Assembly (NCBI GenBank): GCA_022496805.1
Contig: CM040099.1
Coordinates: 560,501 to 624,500 of the forward strand
Origin: Pohlia nutans
Taxonomy: Eukaryota > Streptophyta > Bryopsida > Bryales > Mniaceae
Length of the DNA: 64,000 nt
Direction of reading: 5' to 3'
The translations under genes were made by a program, and so were the position numbers. Below, in pieces: positions 1 through 11,257 of this stretch (its first letter is position 1; every line of letters begins with the position of its first letter). The notes under the pieces were generated by a model. That model was not told the origin of the DNA, did no database searches, and was given only the letters and a program-made list of their open reading frames with translations.

Positions 1-1017
1 ACTGCCTGCTGGACAGAGAGCCGCGATCATATCTGCTTCCTCCTTGCTCTACCAGATTTGCTGCAACCTCATCTGAAAGTTGTGCTGATGTGGAAGCCTT
101 CTTCAACTGAGCCCGATTCCTTCGTAGCTTCTGTGCCTCCTTTATCTTTCTCTCTTCCGAGATCAACGTGGAGAGGTTCAGCCAATGGTCTTGACGAATG
201 TGCTTAGGCTTGGGCTTATCGGCTACTAATGCCTTCTTCAGCTGATATCTCTTAGTCTTCAGCTGGTTCTTCAACAACGAGTGGAAGGCCTCCTCCGTGA
301 CTCGGCCAAGTCCCCCCTCATAATCAAAGGTGTTGTCGACCCGTTGCTTGATGGCGAGCAACATCGTCGTGCTATGATGGTTATAGTTGTCAACGCTGAA
401 GTCCACATCTTGGGAATGGCCTCGCAAGCATGACATCCAAAGCTGCCGGTTCTGACCGCAGGGGTTGCCCTTCATGTCAACCTCCACTACGTACCTCTTC
501 TTGCCACGGTGCTCTCTTTCCGAAGCCCCCAACAACAGCTGCCGCTCTACTTGTCGTCTGCGACTACGTTGCTCTGAGTCCTCCGTTTGTCTGTCACCGC
601 CATGTCCCTGGCTTTGTTGCGTAGTACCTCCACGCAACTGTCTTTCCGCAGGCTGTCCACCTTGAAGACGACGTTGTGCGACTAACATCTTCGCCTTCTT
701 TAACTCCAATTTCTTGATTTCCAGTTCCAGGGACTTGGCTTCCAAATCGCCCTCGTCACTTTCTGAATCACTGTGGTGATCATCAATATTTGAATATGGA
801 ATCGCCCCATCGTCCATAAGCGGTTCATTTGCATAGAAATCGTGCTCCGCCGACTCGCCAGGCCATGATGCCTGCAACATCTTCACGGCGGGTGCGCTTT
901 TCGAGCCTGCCAATTCTAGGGTCACACGCTTCGGCACCTTGAATGATTGATTCGTGGACAGAAAGGGACGCTTTCTTACTTCCCACTGTACTGGTTCCGA
1001 TGTCTTCAACTTTTCCT
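1..1017 (-). CDS. Partial exon of a hypothetical transposase-associated protein
   Basis: The minus strand is open for about 339 codons from a CAG acceptor at 1018 to the left window edge, so the C-terminus is missing. The protein has a basic N-terminal stretch, an acidic segment (DDHHSDSESDEGD), a Lys/Leu-rich helical stretch likely to form a coiled coil, and a Gln/Arg-rich linker. Its last part contains GGLGRVTEEAFHSLL and QDHWLNLSTLISEERKI, followed by a basic helix. The DHW...NR layout recalls the tail of plant En/Spm-type (Transposase_24-like) proteins, but I cannot confirm that. It probably joins the exon at 1234-1395 through the intron that holds the P1 palindromes. Coding status is fairly sure; identity is weak. 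Confidence 0.55.
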
Positions 1018-1069
1018 GCTGACGTGAATATCGTGAAAATATCAACAAATAAAGATTTGGGTATTTCAG

Positions 1070-1178
1070 TGACTAATTGTAGTCATCGATGTGGAGAAGC
1101 TGACTAACTATAGTCATATAGTTCATAAGCATGACTAGCTTTAGTCAGGTATTCCATAAGCATGACTAGCTATAGTCA
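1070..1178. repeat. P1 palindrome array: four 16-bp palindromes, exact 31-bp period
   Basis: Four copies of TGACTANNNNTAGTCA start at 1070, 1101, 1132 and 1163, so the period is exactly 31 bp. The arms are perfectly conserved. The central four bases vary (attg, acta, gctt, gcta), two of them giving fully palindromic centres. The 15-bp spacers are only partly alike: the second and third share CATAAGCA. The array lies in the probable intron of the minus-strand gene and about 200 bp upstream of the first recognised exon of locus A on the plus strand. It looks like a phased set of dimeric protein-binding sites. Confidence 0.85.
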
Positions 1179-1233
1179 TTACGTGCTTGCCTGACGTGAA
1201 GATCAAATACATTCAATGTTTAGAACCAAGCAC

Positions 1234-1395
1234 TTGTAGTTTTCGGGCAAATACCTTGGCCTTTGGCTGCGGTGGCACTGCAGCCTCCTCCTCCTTTGCA
1301 GACTCCTCCTGCTCTGACTGAGTGTCCTCATCCTCTGTCTCCGTCTTCTCGTCGTCAAAAGAAGACTCTGAGTAATGCCATCTAAGACCATCCAA
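1234..1395 (-). CDS. Acidic first exon of the minus-strand hypothetical gene
   Basis: The minus strand reads MDGLRWHYSESSFDDEKTE, then an acidic Glu/Asp run, then VPPQPKAKVFARKLQ. It reaches a possible GTGCTT donor at 1233 and the next exon starts after a CAG at 1018. The donor is weak and no promoter was seen. The 5' end of this frame lies inside the perfect inverted repeat at 1368-1419, so its first residues are shared with locus A on the opposite strand. Treat it as a tentative exon. Confidence 0.4.
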
Positions 1396-1419
1396 ATGAT
1401 CTTAGATGGCATTACTCAG
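1368..1419. repeat. Perfect 20-bp-arm inverted repeat between divergent frames
   Basis: Bases 1368-1387 are the exact reverse complement of 1400-1419, with a 12-bp loop. Because of this, both strands can encode LRWHYS: LRWHYSE on the minus strand and LRWHYSV on the plus strand. It sits exactly where the leftward frame and locus A diverge and looks like an inverted-duplication junction or a foldback insertion. Confidence 0.9.
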
Positions 1420-4400
1420 TTGATAGCATCATCCAGGAGGTAAAAGGAGATGTACCTACGATGCTCACTGCTCTACACGAAGTCAATTGGTACGATTTCT
1501 AATACTGATTAACTTTGCTTTTATGCAGTTTCTGTGTATCATTTCATAACTAGACTAATTCAAATGTATTTGATTTAACAGGAGAAATGAAAAGTCGCAT
1601 GTGACTTCCAACCTTGTCCATAAAGTCTATCGAGTTCAAACCATTGGGGCTCAACCTCTCTCATATTTTAAATCATTGGTGTCACCTGAGGACCTTCGAC
1701 TCTCTGATCAGAAACAGAAGGGTGACAAGAGCCAGACGTGGTTTTCATTGACTGTTGATTCTCTCAGTGCTCTTCTCAATCAGGTATAACCGTTACTTAA
1801 TTGCTGAAGTTTGTGTATAATGTTGGCAATTAGTACTTTCCTAATGTCTATTTAATTGTTTTGTCTTCCTATTGCAGCAAGAGATTGGAGAAGCAACCGC
1901 TGTTGCTCAGAGGAGATTTTATGAGAGATATCCTAATCCAGAAGATTGGACTGCTAAGAGACTTGAGGAACTGGTGCACAGGGCTGTGAAGAAAACCAAA
2001 GTTCATTACAAGGGTGAGTTGAAGAAGATGCTGCTTGTTGCTGATCCCAGCAACATCATACCTTTTCTTGAAGAAGTGAAGTATCACTATGAGTCTCATG
2101 ATGAAGATCCAGAGATGAAGCTTGAGAAGCTTTGGATGCTTGGCACCAGCGTTATGGATCATATCATGAAGGTTCTTTGGCTTGAACGATGGAATCAGCC
2201 TGCAAAACTCCGAGTGCAACTCAGGTTTCTTAAACCTAACTTTAGTGATGACACCTTCTTAATCTGGCTTCACAAGGCTACTTGGTGGTCCCAAGTACAT
2301 TTCAAGTTTTGTTTACCAAGTTCTTTATGTTTTCTATCAGTGCTCTCACAATTTGACATTGGATTCCTATATCACATTGTTATCATTTCATTACATCTTT
2401 CTCAAATGTTAAATTTTTTGCAGTTGACCATGGAAGTTGGGGTCATTTTCGAGTGCATTGTTTGAGATCAGAAGGTCACCATCGATTATCACCCAGACGG
2501 TAGAGACCCAATACCCACCATCTATGATTACATTGAAGAAATGCGAATTTCACTCTGGGACACTGCTTTCTAAAGAGAATTTGCTGTTGATAAAGGCATC
2601 CACAAGAACAATACAGTTGACAAGCAATATCTGTTCAAACCTGCATTGCACCGTGTCTTGTACCGATACTTTAAGTATATTTTGTTTCCGGCAAAGGCCG
2701 TGTCTAGGTCCCCTCCATTATTTGTGAACTATCTTGATAAGGAAAGTGATGAGTTCATGCTCACAGAAGGGCTTATGAAACAGTGGGATATTGTGCACTG
2801 GGACCGCTGTGGGTGGTACTTAGATTGTCCGGTTTGACCAAGCCTCCTTCATTTGACATTGCCCTCCGAGACTCCCTCGAGCCTACTCTGATTCGAACAG
2901 GTACAGAGAAGGACACAGCAACGCCTGAGAAGGCAGCTGCTTCAACGCAAAAGACAACCACGACATCCAAGCGTGGTTCAAAACGCAAGGCTGATGCAGT
3001 TGAGACCTCTGCACCAGCGGCTGCAGTTCCATCTATTCCCACTGTGGCCAATACCGCAGCACCACCACCAGCGCAGAGTCGACCTCCACCTGTGGAGACC
3101 CCAGCTGTGACAGTAGCCGAGCCTGAAACGAAGAGATTGAAGTTGTCCAGTGCAGGCCCTTCTACTCCAACGGTGTTCCTTTCTCCCCTGAAACGAGCAC
3201 CCATGTTGAGCAAGCCCGGTGTTAGTGTTGCAGAGTACACTTCTCTTGACCTTCTTGTCAACGACTCTTTCTTGCGAATGGCAAATGAGAAGAAAAAAAC
3301 CGGTCAATTCTGCCCAGAGTATAATGAGATCGTGGAGTTTTTGAAGAAGGTGAAAACTATTTCTATAATTTTTTGGTCTACTGTTTGCCAATTGTTATTT
3401 GTTTGTGTATTGTAGTCTCAATATTTGATTCTCTATGTTACAATAAGATTGTGGAGTTATTGAAGAATGTGAAGAGTACATTTTGTTTCTGATTAATTGT
3501 TTGCCAATTGGTATTAGTTAGTGGATTTTAGTCTCAATATTTAATGCTCCATGTTTCTTCATTGTGATACAGGTTTCTAGCTCTAGACAGCTATTCTTTG
3601 ACAATAAGGCTGTAGAGAAACCGGGGGTTGATCTACTTATTGCAGATTATCCAGATGGCTTGAGGGTCCCCGGTGTTTCAGACCCTCCATCTCAGGTTCC
3701 TAATTGGAATGAGAGTCTTGAGGGTCTTTTGAAGGTCACCATGGGATTTGCGTATGCTTATCTCCATGACAATGGTGCATTTCTTCTTTTTTACCCTGAC
3801 AGTCCCATTGTCAAAAAAGAAGTAATGTCCTATTTTAAAAATTATAAGATGAAAGAAGTTGATGAGTGGACAATCATCAACTACCTCCATCTAGCGAATC
3901 CGCTCCATCCATCTAAAAATGTGAGCTCCTCTTACTTTTAAACTTTCTTCAAATTGTATTTCTAGGACATGTTATGTAATATGACACCGTATGTATTAAT
4001 ATTGAGTGTTTTTTGGTAGACTTTGAAGTTCAAGGCGGTTCTTCTTGCCCGTGATGTTCCCATTACTGTTGCCCGGCAGCCTCCACCTCTAGTTATTGTA
4101 AAAGACCCGTCCATTCCGCAGGTCGACCTAGCGTGCGATGATGTTCTTTTCAATGCTGTGACGCTAGAGTCACAGCTGTTGAGGAAGGATACAGGGAGAA
4201 CATGGCGTGGTCCCAAAGAGAAGTCAGAGGTGTTGATGAAATTGTTTGTGTATGGTTTAACTCCAGAGAACGGTATCGTAGCAGACCTAACGGCATCCAC
4301 AGGTAATTTCATTCTCCTTCATTGAATGCTAGAATCAATATCATGTGACTTTAAACCCTTTGTTTCTAATAAACCTTTTCTACTCTATTGTGCAGGTGCG

Positions 4401-4940
4401 TCTATCCGTGCAGCACGGGCTTGCAACCGTCATATTGTCGCACTTGAAAGCGACTCAAAGCTTTTTGCTGAGGTCTTGAAGCCCCTCATTGCTCCTCAGC
4501 CACGGACAGCGCTACCTGAGACCGCTCACATCAACCTTCCTGATTCCGATGACGAGACCGTTCCTGACGAGCCCCTTGACTGTCCATGTGAGTAAGTTTC
4601 AATGTTTATTTAATGCACCTTGCAAACACTAGTTAGTACATCTTCATCTAAATACGTTTTCTAATACTTTTACACTTCTCTTGTTTGCAGTTTGACAAGG
4701 ACTAGACCACTACAGCGGCGCCGTTTTAACCTTAGAAAGTCCTTGCAGAGTTTGGTCAGCCCTGATAGTTCCCCTCAAGGACTTCCAGTGTACGTAGAAG
4801 CATTGGCAACGGCATTTGCCAATGCTAGTCCTAGCCCTAGTGGTTCTTCATGCTATTCTACACCGCGTCGGCATTATGATCCTCGTGTGCTTTCATATGT
4901 CGATGTGAGTGCTATCGAATCTGATACAGATTCACTTTGA
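1376..4940 (+). pseudogene. Locus A: DNA-methylase-fold-like gene, eight exons, with stops
   Basis: Exons at about 1376-1489, 1582-1783, 1878-2294, 2424-3349, 3573-3920, 4020-4302, 4396-4591 and 4691-4940 are joined by GT-AG introns of about 70-220 bp, with matching phases where I checked. The product is colinear with locus B. The C-terminal half resembles a permuted N4/N6 DNA methylase: VDLLIADYPDG stands where (D/N)PP(Y/W) is expected. Later come WRGPKEKSEVLMK and ADLTASTGASIRAARACN, which resemble the SAM-binding motif I region. Exon 4 has in-frame stops at 2463 (TGA), 2571 (TAA) and 2835 (TGA), then shifts frame near 2835 into a Pro/Ala/Thr-rich linker. The 3' exons remain open. It is probably a pseudogene. 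The altered DPPY-like motif suggests the family may not be a working methylase. Confidence 0.7.
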
Positions 4941-5040
4941 TTGTACGGTTTGAGTATTTATTTATTTCCACATCATTTCTTGATTCTATAACGAGTTTGA
5001 ATGTATTTCTGTTAGATTCACGAACAAGCAATTGTTGTTA

Positions 5041-5215
5041 GAAGCTACTAAATTCTACTAATAACCCTAAAAATACACCCTAAATTCCACGGCTATAGGT
5101 ACTTTACACAAATCAATGTTTCATAAATACTCACCAATTACACCTAAATCCGCGGGAATAGGAGGTCCTTTAAAATCCAACAGCTCGAAATTTTTCCAAA
5201 AATCTCTGCTCACTG
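5041..5215 (+). other. Terminal block after locus A (type 1, degraded)
   Basis: Just 3' of locus A lie ACACCCTAAATTCCACGG, a CTATAGGTA and, further on, a triple GCTCACT run (GCTCACTGCTCACTGCTCAC). The same order of elements follows locus B (33190-33306) and locus C (12421-12290): CCACGG(T/C)TATAGGT, then short GCTC-type subrepeats. This copy lacks the clear CTAGCATTCCCG tip of the other two. Confidence 0.5.
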
Positions 5216-6300
5216 CTCACTGCTCACGTAATAGCTTTTCCCAAGGCTGGGCCTCAGGGCCACTCGCGTGACGGCCGTGGCACGTCATGACGCCCCACCC
5301 GAGCCCAAACCCCACTACCACGAATCCACCGTCGGCCCCGAGGGCACTCCATGACCCCCAACCCTTGCACATATTGGGCATTCCATACAAGTGAAGAGTG
5401 GCTCTTGTCAGGGGTCGCGTGTTGAAATTTTGGGGAAGGCAGGGCCTCAGAGCCACTCGCGTAACGGCCGTTGAAACACCCTTTGCAAGAGCTTTCCAAA
5501 AACATATGACAAGGCATACTTCCAAAAAAACGTCTGGAGAAGGTTTTCGAGTGCTATTTTGGGCAACAACGAGTTACACTTTGGCGAGTCACGGGATAGC
5601 CGTCGGGGCCGACGGCAATGTGGGAGGGCCCAAGGTTTGCATTTTTGCCCCTACACAATCATGTAGAGAACTCGTGACGCCAAGAGTCTCGGGCTGTCCA
5701 CCACAAATTTCGCACCCCAACATTGACATTGCAAGCAAATCCTGGGCCCTCCCTCATTGCCGTCGACCCCGACAGCTATGTGGGAGGGTCTAGGGTTTGC
5801 ATTCCAGCCCCCACACAATCACGGAGAGAACTCGTGACGCTTATAGTCTCGGGTTGCCCAACACAAATTCCACACCACAACATTGACATTGCAAGCAAAC
5901 CCTGGGCCCTCCCACACACTAATCTAGAACTCGTGACGCCTAAAATTAGCACTCGAGAAGCTTCTTCAGACTTTGTTTTGGAAGTATGCTTTGTCATATG
6001 TTTTTGGAAAGCTCTCGCAAAGGGCGTATCAAGAGCATAAGACTCATTGTTTTTGGACAGAAACTCCATAAGTTATGGTCTATTGAAAGGTTTACCGCCC
6101 CAATTATCAGCGTGACTATTTAAATTGAGCATAACTTTTGAAGGTTATGTCCAAATTGAATGTGCTATGCACCGCTAAAAATCCCTTTACTCAAGCTTCC
6201 AAAAACATATTACAAGGCATACTTCTAAAAACAAAGTCTGGAGAAGGTTCTCGAGTGCTATTTTGGGCGTGACGAGGTCTGGTTTGGCGAGTGATGGGTG
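5216..6300. repeat. Fold-back (inverted) repeat 5467-6032 plus related copies
   Basis: About 95 bp starting near 5467 (CCTTTGCAAGAGCTTTCC, then AAACATATGACAAGGCATAC) recur as their reverse complement ending near 6032, giving a roughly 565-bp fold-back. A third, direct copy of the same arm is at 6190-6290. Inside, a motif with CAACATTGACATTGCAAGC and CTGGGCCCTCCC occurs twice (near 5720 and 5880). The preceding stretch holds a 34-bp direct repeat at about 5240 and 5437. No open gene is supported; short frames here come from the repeats. It is probably a non-autonomous fold-back or MITE-like element. Confidence 0.65.
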
Positions 6301-6424
6301 AGCTGTTGGGGCTGAGGGCCATGTGGGAGGGCCCTGGGTTTGCATGAAAGGGCAGCGGTCAAGTTGTGCAATTTGTGCTTGCGCGTCACGTTCCAACTAA
6401 ATGATGTAGCCATAATGTTATATA

Positions 6425-6720
6425 TGACCAACCTTCACAAGTACATTGGGCTACCCCATATACCTACAACATACCCTCGGGGCGGAGGGCACATTTGAGT
6501 CCTCACTTGAAGCCAAAAGTTTCAACTAAAACCTTGATTTGACGGCTTTTTTGGATGCGAGTACACGAGGCAATAGCGACCTCACGAGCGCATGATACCA
6601 AGCCTCACGAGCACATTAGACTACTCCATGTACCTTCAACATGCCCTCGGGGCCGAGGGCACATTTGAGCCCTCACTTGAAGCCAAAAGTTTCAAATCAA
6701 ACCTTGATTTGACGGCACAT
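6425..6720. repeat. Two direct repeats of about 170 bp
   Basis: A segment containing CATTTGAG, CCTCACTTGAAGCCAAAAG and CCTTGATTTGACGGC occurs at about 6425-6545 and again at 6595-6717. No reading frame is supported in it. Confidence 0.7.
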
Positions 6721-6735
6721 CCACTATAGAGCTGC

Positions 6736-8401
6736 TACCTTTATGTCCTAAAACCTTACAGTCTCTTGAGCCTCAATGGTATGTTACAAGCCTCAGAGCT
6801 ATTATGATCAACATTCGTAATGTGAAGCGTGAGGCTTTAGATCCTATCATTGAACTGTTTAGTGAATCTGAGAGGAAAACCCCATCTTAGTTTTGTCAAA
6901 GTCCCCTCTTGAATGAACCGATTTTCTTTGCTTCAACTCCATCTCTTTTTTTTGCCCCGGCCAAGAGTCAATCTTCCTCTTTTTCCTTTCGTCTTCGTTG
7001 TCCAACTTCACAAGCATGTCCTAGTGTCATGCAATGTTTGCGAAAGCTCTCAAGTGTTCCTTAATCTTGGAATGAACTTGCTCACATAGATTTTGATTGC
7101 GTAGAGAATCATAAGGTGCAGTTTTTTCCTCTACAATTTGACGGGGACGTAGTTTTTGAGTTGCCATGATGTTGTGGAATCGTACATCCTTCAAGTGCCC
7201 GGAGCATACAGGAAATAGACAAACGTTATAACACTCTCACTTAGTCCCACACGACAACGTTAAAGATACACAACAACCTTGGCTTGAAGTTTAGGAGGTT
7301 GACGTGTGTTGGTGCTTTGCGCTGTGAGAACGAAGATTGTGACTTCTTGCTAGAGCGCCCAAAAAAAATGAGATGGACTGGATAGGTACAACTAATTTTC
7401 CATTCAACATTTGGTTTAACCCTCCTCATGATTCTTCACTTGTTTGGAAAGTTTGCAAGAAGCTCCCGTTATGCCAAGACTTTTGCTCAGCGCCGGTGTA
7501 TTACGTGCTCAACATTGGCAACATGTCTCATGCTTGTATCCACTTGGGTTATCATCGACACCCAGTTGCAAAAGAAAAATGCAGAGAATCTTTGAAGACC
7601 ATCACTGGATTGATTGCAATAGAAGTAGCTAATACAACCAGTCACTTCCAAGAACTTGGACATTGCGATGGTGGAGATGATGACATTGCGATGGCGGCGG
7701 ACTAAACCTCAAACAATTGATTTCTGGTTTTGTCTAGACCAAATCACACGATGTATCATGGGACCAAAGTGCTTCTTTGTCATAGACCGCTCGGAAATCC
7801 CAGATGTTTAGCCCGTTCTCTCAGGTACGGACCTCACGTGTTCAAAGATCCTAGAGCTCCAGGAGGCCGGGTTTTGTCTAGAATTCACTACAGCCCTTTT
7901 GCCTCCACGCCTCTTTACAACGTCGAAGGTGTTTGAGCCCATCTTGTGGACTCACCCGAGGCCATTGCATGCTGATAGGATCCCATCCTCCCGAAACGAC
8001 AAAAACGTACGACGGAACACCAAGGCTTCCACGGAAGCTCACCGCAATCAATGGGAGAGTGCAAGAAACGTGAAGGCGAATATTCTCCGCATCAACCTCG
8101 TCTCCTACCCCAGCCTTGGTGCCATCATCAGGCTCCAGTCCGAGGTGGAACCCGACGAAAATTTGTACAATATCACATTGTGCAATTTTCCGTCATGTAC
8201 GTGCCCACATTACGCTAGCATGAACTCTGCAGCTGTTGGGAGGCGTGGCCAATACGTCAACTGCAAACACCTTTACTATATCTTTCGTTACTTTTACAAG
8301 CTGGACTATAAAGTTGACACGTACATCCATGCTCCTACTCTCAGCTTGGATGAGGTTAAAAAAATTCTTGTGGCGGCCGGGATCATCAAGACCGAGGATT
8401 G
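6736..8401 (+). pseudogene. SWIM-MULE transposase-family relic (copy i)
   Basis: Pieces of one protein family follow in order on the plus strand. An N-terminal piece has LRAIMINIRNVKREALDPII (from about 6770). Then NELAHIDFD and FDGDVVFELP end at a TGA near 7170. Next comes a Cys-rich zinc-finger stretch (7282-7705) with CVGALRCENEDCDF, then LPLCQDFC and ACIHLGYHRHPV. The C-terminus (7899-8401) has the SWIM zinc finger CTCPHY...CKHLYYIF. The central catalytic DDE region expected between the finger and the C-terminus is absent. Frameshifts occur around 7730-7900. Compared with copy ii it is a decayed, internally deleted member. It ends about 300 bp before a type-2 terminal block. Confidence 0.75.
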
Positions 8402-8689
8402 AAAAATGAGTCACAATTGGTGTTTAGACAGGGAGACTAGAACTAGAAGCAATAGCTTCCTATTTTGAATGGCGGCAGCCCTATTTCGAATTGGCTGAAG
8501 TACTAGCTTGCTTGATAAGTTTGACTACTATAACTATGTATTACACAAAAAGAAAAAATGAAAATCCTACATATAGGTCCGCTTGTTCTCTTTCTGTTCT
8601 TGTTTCTTTTCAAAAGGCTCTCTTCATTGGATTCAATTTCATACTCTAAACCCTATAAATATCCAATTTTTTAGGCTGACTGTAAATAT

Positions 8690-8903
8690 TGTACTCAACT
8701 AAGTACTAACCCACGGTTATAGGTGCAGCAGTCATAGGGTACCAAAATTTACTATTATTAGTAAAAATCCTATAAATTGTATTTTATTTTCTAAAATTAG
8801 TGTCATTTTTAAATTTCAGATGGATCCTATGCTCTAGGCTCTCCAAATCCCCGCTCTCCGGACTTGGGCTCTCCTCTCTAGGCTCGCACGGTAGCGTCGT
8901 TGT
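8690..8903 (+). other. Type-2 terminal block after SWIM copy i
   Basis: The block begins CCCACGGTTATAGGTGCAGC and then TCATAGGGTACCAAAATTTA. It continues with an AT-rich stretch and GCTCTC-rich subrepeats, and ends GTAGCGTCGTTG at 8903. The same block with the same end point follows copy ii (10970 to 10764, inverted) and copy iii (36235-36426). Beyond the TCGTTG the three copies differ, so this is a true element boundary. Confidence 0.75.
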
Positions 8904-10140
8904 AGAATTTAGATCAACAAAGGTAGGGCTCATATGAGGTCTTGGCCCCAAGGGTCTATCCATGGTGACCCCCCTTGATCAAGTTGCCTATCATCACGAT
9001 GTGCAAAATTTTTCTTTTCAATTATTAAGAATTTATAAACAAGCAATTAAATGATCGTTAGATCAAGGTGTTACGCCGTAGTTGTGGTCTCGGACCCGTG
9101 ACCCTAATTTCACCCCAACCTCTTCATCAAGGTCTTGGTCTTTTATTTTAAATCATACATTATTTTTTATATAATTAGAATTTTAATTTTTTGACGAAAT
9201 TGTAATAGTTGTTGGTTGGCAGTTTTTTCACTGCAGACTTTGAATATTTTTAGCGATGTGAAAAACATTTTTTTTTTCAAATTTCTTTTTTGCATTGTAA
9301 CATGGAGAGTATTTTGTACATGTAGAAAAAATTTCAAAAAATTTGGAAATTATTTTATTTTAACGATCAATTTGGGTGATCTCTAGAATCGAGATCAGGA
9401 AAGGTATGGGGTCATATGGGGTCTCGGCCCCGAGGGTGCACCCATGGTGACCTCCCATGATCAAGTTGCCTATCATTACGAAGTGCAAAACTTTTTTTTT
9501 TTCAATTATTAAAAAATTTATAAACGAGCAATTAAATGATCACTAGATCAAGTAGTCACGCGGTAATTGTGATCTCTAACCCGAGATCCTAATTTCACCC
9601 CAATCTCTTGATCAAGGTCTTGGTCTTTTATTTTAAATCATGCATTATTTTTTATAGATCTAGAATTTTAAGTTTTTGACAAAACCGTGATGGTTGTTAA
9701 TTGGCAGTTTTTTCACTGCAAACTTTGGATATTTTTAACAATACATGTGAAAAAAAAAATTAATTTTTTCTGGCACTATATCATAGAGAGTAATTTTTAC
9801 ATATAGCAATTTTTTTAATTTTTTAATTTTTTTTTAAACTATCAATTTGGGTGATTCCTAGATCCCAGATCAAGAAAGGCGGGGCGTATATGGGGTCTCG
9901 GCCCCGAAGGTGCATTCATGGTTCCGCCTTTGATCAAGTTGCCTATCACTATGATGTGAATTTTTTTTAGTTGTTTCAATTTTTAAACGAGTAATTTAGG
10001 TGATCTCTAAATCAAGGTGTTACACCGTAAATGTGGTCTTGGTCCTAAGAACTCACTTTCATCCCAACCTCTTGATTAAAGTCTTGATTTTTTGTTGTAG
10101 ATCATGCATGCTTTTTTGTACAAGAAGAATTTTATTTATT
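8904..10140. repeat. Satellite of about 480 bp, 2.5 units
   Basis: Three units start near 8904, 9385 and 9865. They share GATCAAGTTGCCTATCA, GGTCTTGGTCTTTTATTTTA and GGCAGTTTTTTCACTGCA at about 483-bp spacing. The third unit is incomplete. Each unit carries a GGGTCTCGGCCCCGAGGG-like palindromic stretch. There is no coding signal. Confidence 0.8.
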
Positions 10141-10179
10141 TTTGATTAAGTCGTTCTTATTAATAAACCCCTCTCCCAC

Positions 10180-10763
10180 CCCAACCTATTGATTTAGTCC
10201 GTGATTTTGAATTTGTACAACTATAGACAATTTCACCACGACGCGCACCCGGGCCACTTCACCACAGCCTAGGGTCTACACCAATACCCCAAGTCCCATT
10301 ATGAGCATCAACAAGACAATTTTGCACACATCATGCCCGCAAGGAGCACGTAACGACAATACTAGTAGAGTGAGTTGATCATGACGAGTATCCCACGACC
10401 CAAAGTTTATTGAAGAAATTTAATCAAGTGAATGGGGTTTCAATAAGCTCTCGATATCGAGGGCTCATCCATGGTCTACGAGTTTGATAAAAAAACAATT
10501 GACATAAGGTCCCACTGGGCCTAAAGACCCAAATCTTGAATGAACAGCAACACAAACACGATCATCACAACGTGCACCCGGACCACATCACCATCACGGC
10601 CTAGGACCCAGACCAACACCCCAAGTCCAACAACAAGCATCCATGAGATAATCTTGCATACAACATCACCACAAAGAGCACGTGACAACAACGCAAGTAG
10701 GGTGAGCTCAACATGACGAGTACCCCACAACCTTAAATTCTTCAATAACATTTGATGAAACAA
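10180..10763. repeat. Satellite of about 350 bp (left cluster)
   Basis: About 1.7 units contain GAGCACGTGACAACAACG-, CATGACGAGTACCCCACA- and GAGGGCTCATCCATGGTCTA-type stretches. The same family recurs with about four units at 33307-34790. This cluster stops abruptly at the type-2 terminal tip at 10764. Confidence 0.75.
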
Positions 10764-10970
10764 CGACGCTACCGTGCGAGCCTAGAGAGGAGAGCCCAAG
10801 TCCGGAGAGCGGGGATTTGGAGAGCCTAGAGCATAGGGTCCATCTGAATTTTAAAAATGACACTAATTTTAGAAAATAAAATACTATTTTTAGGGGTTTT
10901 ACTAATAATAGTAAATTTTGGTACCCTATGACCGCTGCCCCTATAACCGTGGGTTACTTCTTAGAGTAGT
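10764..10970 (-). other. Type-2 terminal block after SWIM copy ii (inverted)
   Basis: This is the reverse complement of the block at 8690-8903. It starts CAACGACGCTACCGTGCGAG and then runs through GAGAGCC subrepeats to CCTATAACCGTGGG near 10955. With the copy i block it brackets 8904-10763, so two SWIM units lie tail to tail around a satellite island. Confidence 0.8.
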
Positions 10971-11257
10971 TCAGTGTTAAAGTTTTGGGGTAAAAGGGTG
11001 GAAAATTATAGGGTACATGGGTGGATCTGAACCCCATCATGTGAGCTTTTTTAAAAGAGACAAAGAACGGAAAGATAACATGTGGATCTATATGTAGTAT
11101 TTTGTTTTTTGTTTTTTTTCTAATACATAGTTATAGTGGACAAAGTTATCATGCAAGTACTTCAACCAATTCAATATAGGGCATCAGCTATTCTAAGTAG
11201 GAAGATATTGCAGCTAGTTCTAGTCTCCACATCTAAACATAGACTGGTCCTCATTCT

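Noticed and set aside
2424..3349. Stop-codon reassignment or RNA editing explaining the stops in loci A and B
   Set aside because: All three stop types occur, frameshifts accompany them, and the neighbouring transposons are also broken. Ordinary decay is simpler.
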